Origin: Halomonas alimentaria
GTDB taxonomy: Bacteria; Pseudomonadota; Gammaproteobacteria; Pseudomonadales; Halomonadaceae
Assembly: GCF_009902005.1 (NCBI RefSeq)
Contig: NZ_WUTT01000001.1
Coordinates: 286,762-350,761 of the forward strand
Reading direction: 5' to 3'
DNA length: 64,000 nt
The notes under the pieces: generated by a model
Told to the model about the DNA's origin: nothing
Database searches by the model: none
Seen by the model: the letters and a program-made list of their open reading frames with translations, nothing else
Translations under genes and position numbers: made by a program
Shown here: positions 63,577 through 64,000 of the stretch, piece by piece
Numbering within the stretch: the first letter of the stretch is position 1
Layout of the letters: the number at the start of each line of letters is the position of its first letter

Positions 63577-64000
63577 ATGGACTATCCCGAACTGCTGCCC
63601 GGCACCCTGCTGCGTCGCTACAAGCGCTTCCTGGCTGATGTGCGCCTCGACGATGGCCGCGAGGTGGTGGCCCACTGCCCCAATACCGGCTCCATGCGAG
63701 GGGTGAACGTGCCGGGCTGCCGGGTGTGGCTGTCACCCAGCGATAACCCGAAGCGCAAGCTGGCCTGGACCTGGGAGCTGATCGAGCTGCCCCAGCCCGA
63801 CGGCCGCCTGGCCATGGCCTCGGTACAGACGGGGCGCGCCAACCGCATCGTCGAGGAGGCGCTGCGCGCCGACAGGGTGCCATCGTTGACCGGCTATGCC
63901 GAGCTGCGACGGGAGGCGCCGGTGGCCTGTGCGGGGGAGAAGGCCTCGCGACTCGATTTTCGCCTCGACGACCCCGAGCGTGGCACGGCCTTCGTGGAGG
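63577..64000 (+). CDS. sfsA: DNA-binding protein / sugar fermentation stimulation protein SfsA (5' part)
   Basis: First 141 residues of an SfsA-family protein, cut by the window end. The motifs RRYKRFLADVRLDDG, AHCPNTGSMRG and SVQTGRANRIVEEAL are characteristic. Full family length is about 235 residues. The ATG follows AAGGAG and lies 8 bases after the aminotransferase stop, so the two form an operon. Confidence 0.93.
   Translation, partial: MDYPELLPGTLLRRYKRFLADVRLDDGREVVAHCPNTGSMRGVNVPGCRVWLSPSDNPKRKLAWTWELIELPQPDGRLAMASVQTGRANRIVEEALRADRVPSLTGYAELRREAPVACAGEKASRLDFRLDDPERGTAFVE

Overview
The window is a GC-rich (roughly two-thirds G+C by eye), gene-dense chromosomal segment of a gammaproteobacterium, most likely Halomonas or a close relative in Halomonadaceae. 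The protein sequences, the tmRNA tag ANDDNYAQGALAA and a Pseudomonas-like gene order support this. Nearly all genes are core housekeeping genes. The accessory material is confined to an integrase scar at ssrA and to three genes inserted between dnaJ and dapB.

Layout: (1) pyrG-kdsA-eno, then a noncoding stretch with a CsrB/RsmZ-like small RNA, fdxA, mutS, pncC, recA (LexA box) and recX. (2) alaS, lysC, csrA, tRNA-Ser(GCT), tRNA-Arg(ACG). (3) A degraded island: transposase tail, truncated P4-type integrase and an array of GGGGGTAC motifs abutting the 3' end of ssrA (tmRNA); then smpB. (4) ratA, rnfH, bamE, fur, recN and the heat-shock cluster grpE-dnaK-dnaJ with two sigma-32-type promoters. (5) An HNH endonuclease, a DUF2218 protein and an EamA transporter, then dapB, carA, carB, greA, yhbY, rlmE, ftsH, folP, glmM, tpiA, secG. 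(6) tRNA-Leu(GAG), initiator tRNA-Met, rimP-nusA-infB-rbfA-truB-rpsO-pnp. (7) On the minus strand, phaA and panD-panC-panB-folK-pcnB, then a CrcZ-like small RNA behind a sigma-54 promoter, then cbrB-cbrA-cbrX, gluQ and dksA. (8) A plus-strand aminotransferase and the 5' part of sfsA.

Two unannotated RNAs are the main discoveries. At 4060-4309, downstream of a GacA-box-like palindrome, an RNA with eleven GGA motifs (several in hairpin loops) ends in a strong terminator beside fdxA-mutS-recA, the neighbourhood of rsmZ in Pseudomonas. It should titrate CsrA, whose gene is also in this window. At 55445-55936, between cbrB and pcnB on the minus strand, an RNA with about seven AACAAnAACAA-type motifs, several in hairpin loops, follows a well-formed -24/-12 promoter. 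Its position, motif content and promoter match CrcZ of the CbrAB-Crc-Hfq carbon catabolite control system. A 58-residue membrane microprotein (CbrX-like) precedes cbrA.

The intergenic DNA also holds three copies of a structured dispersed repeat with base-pair covariation, a 125-bp palindromic element, and tandem GCTGTAA-like heptamers bordering two strong terminators. All functions are assigned from recognisable protein families and motifs; no database search was run.
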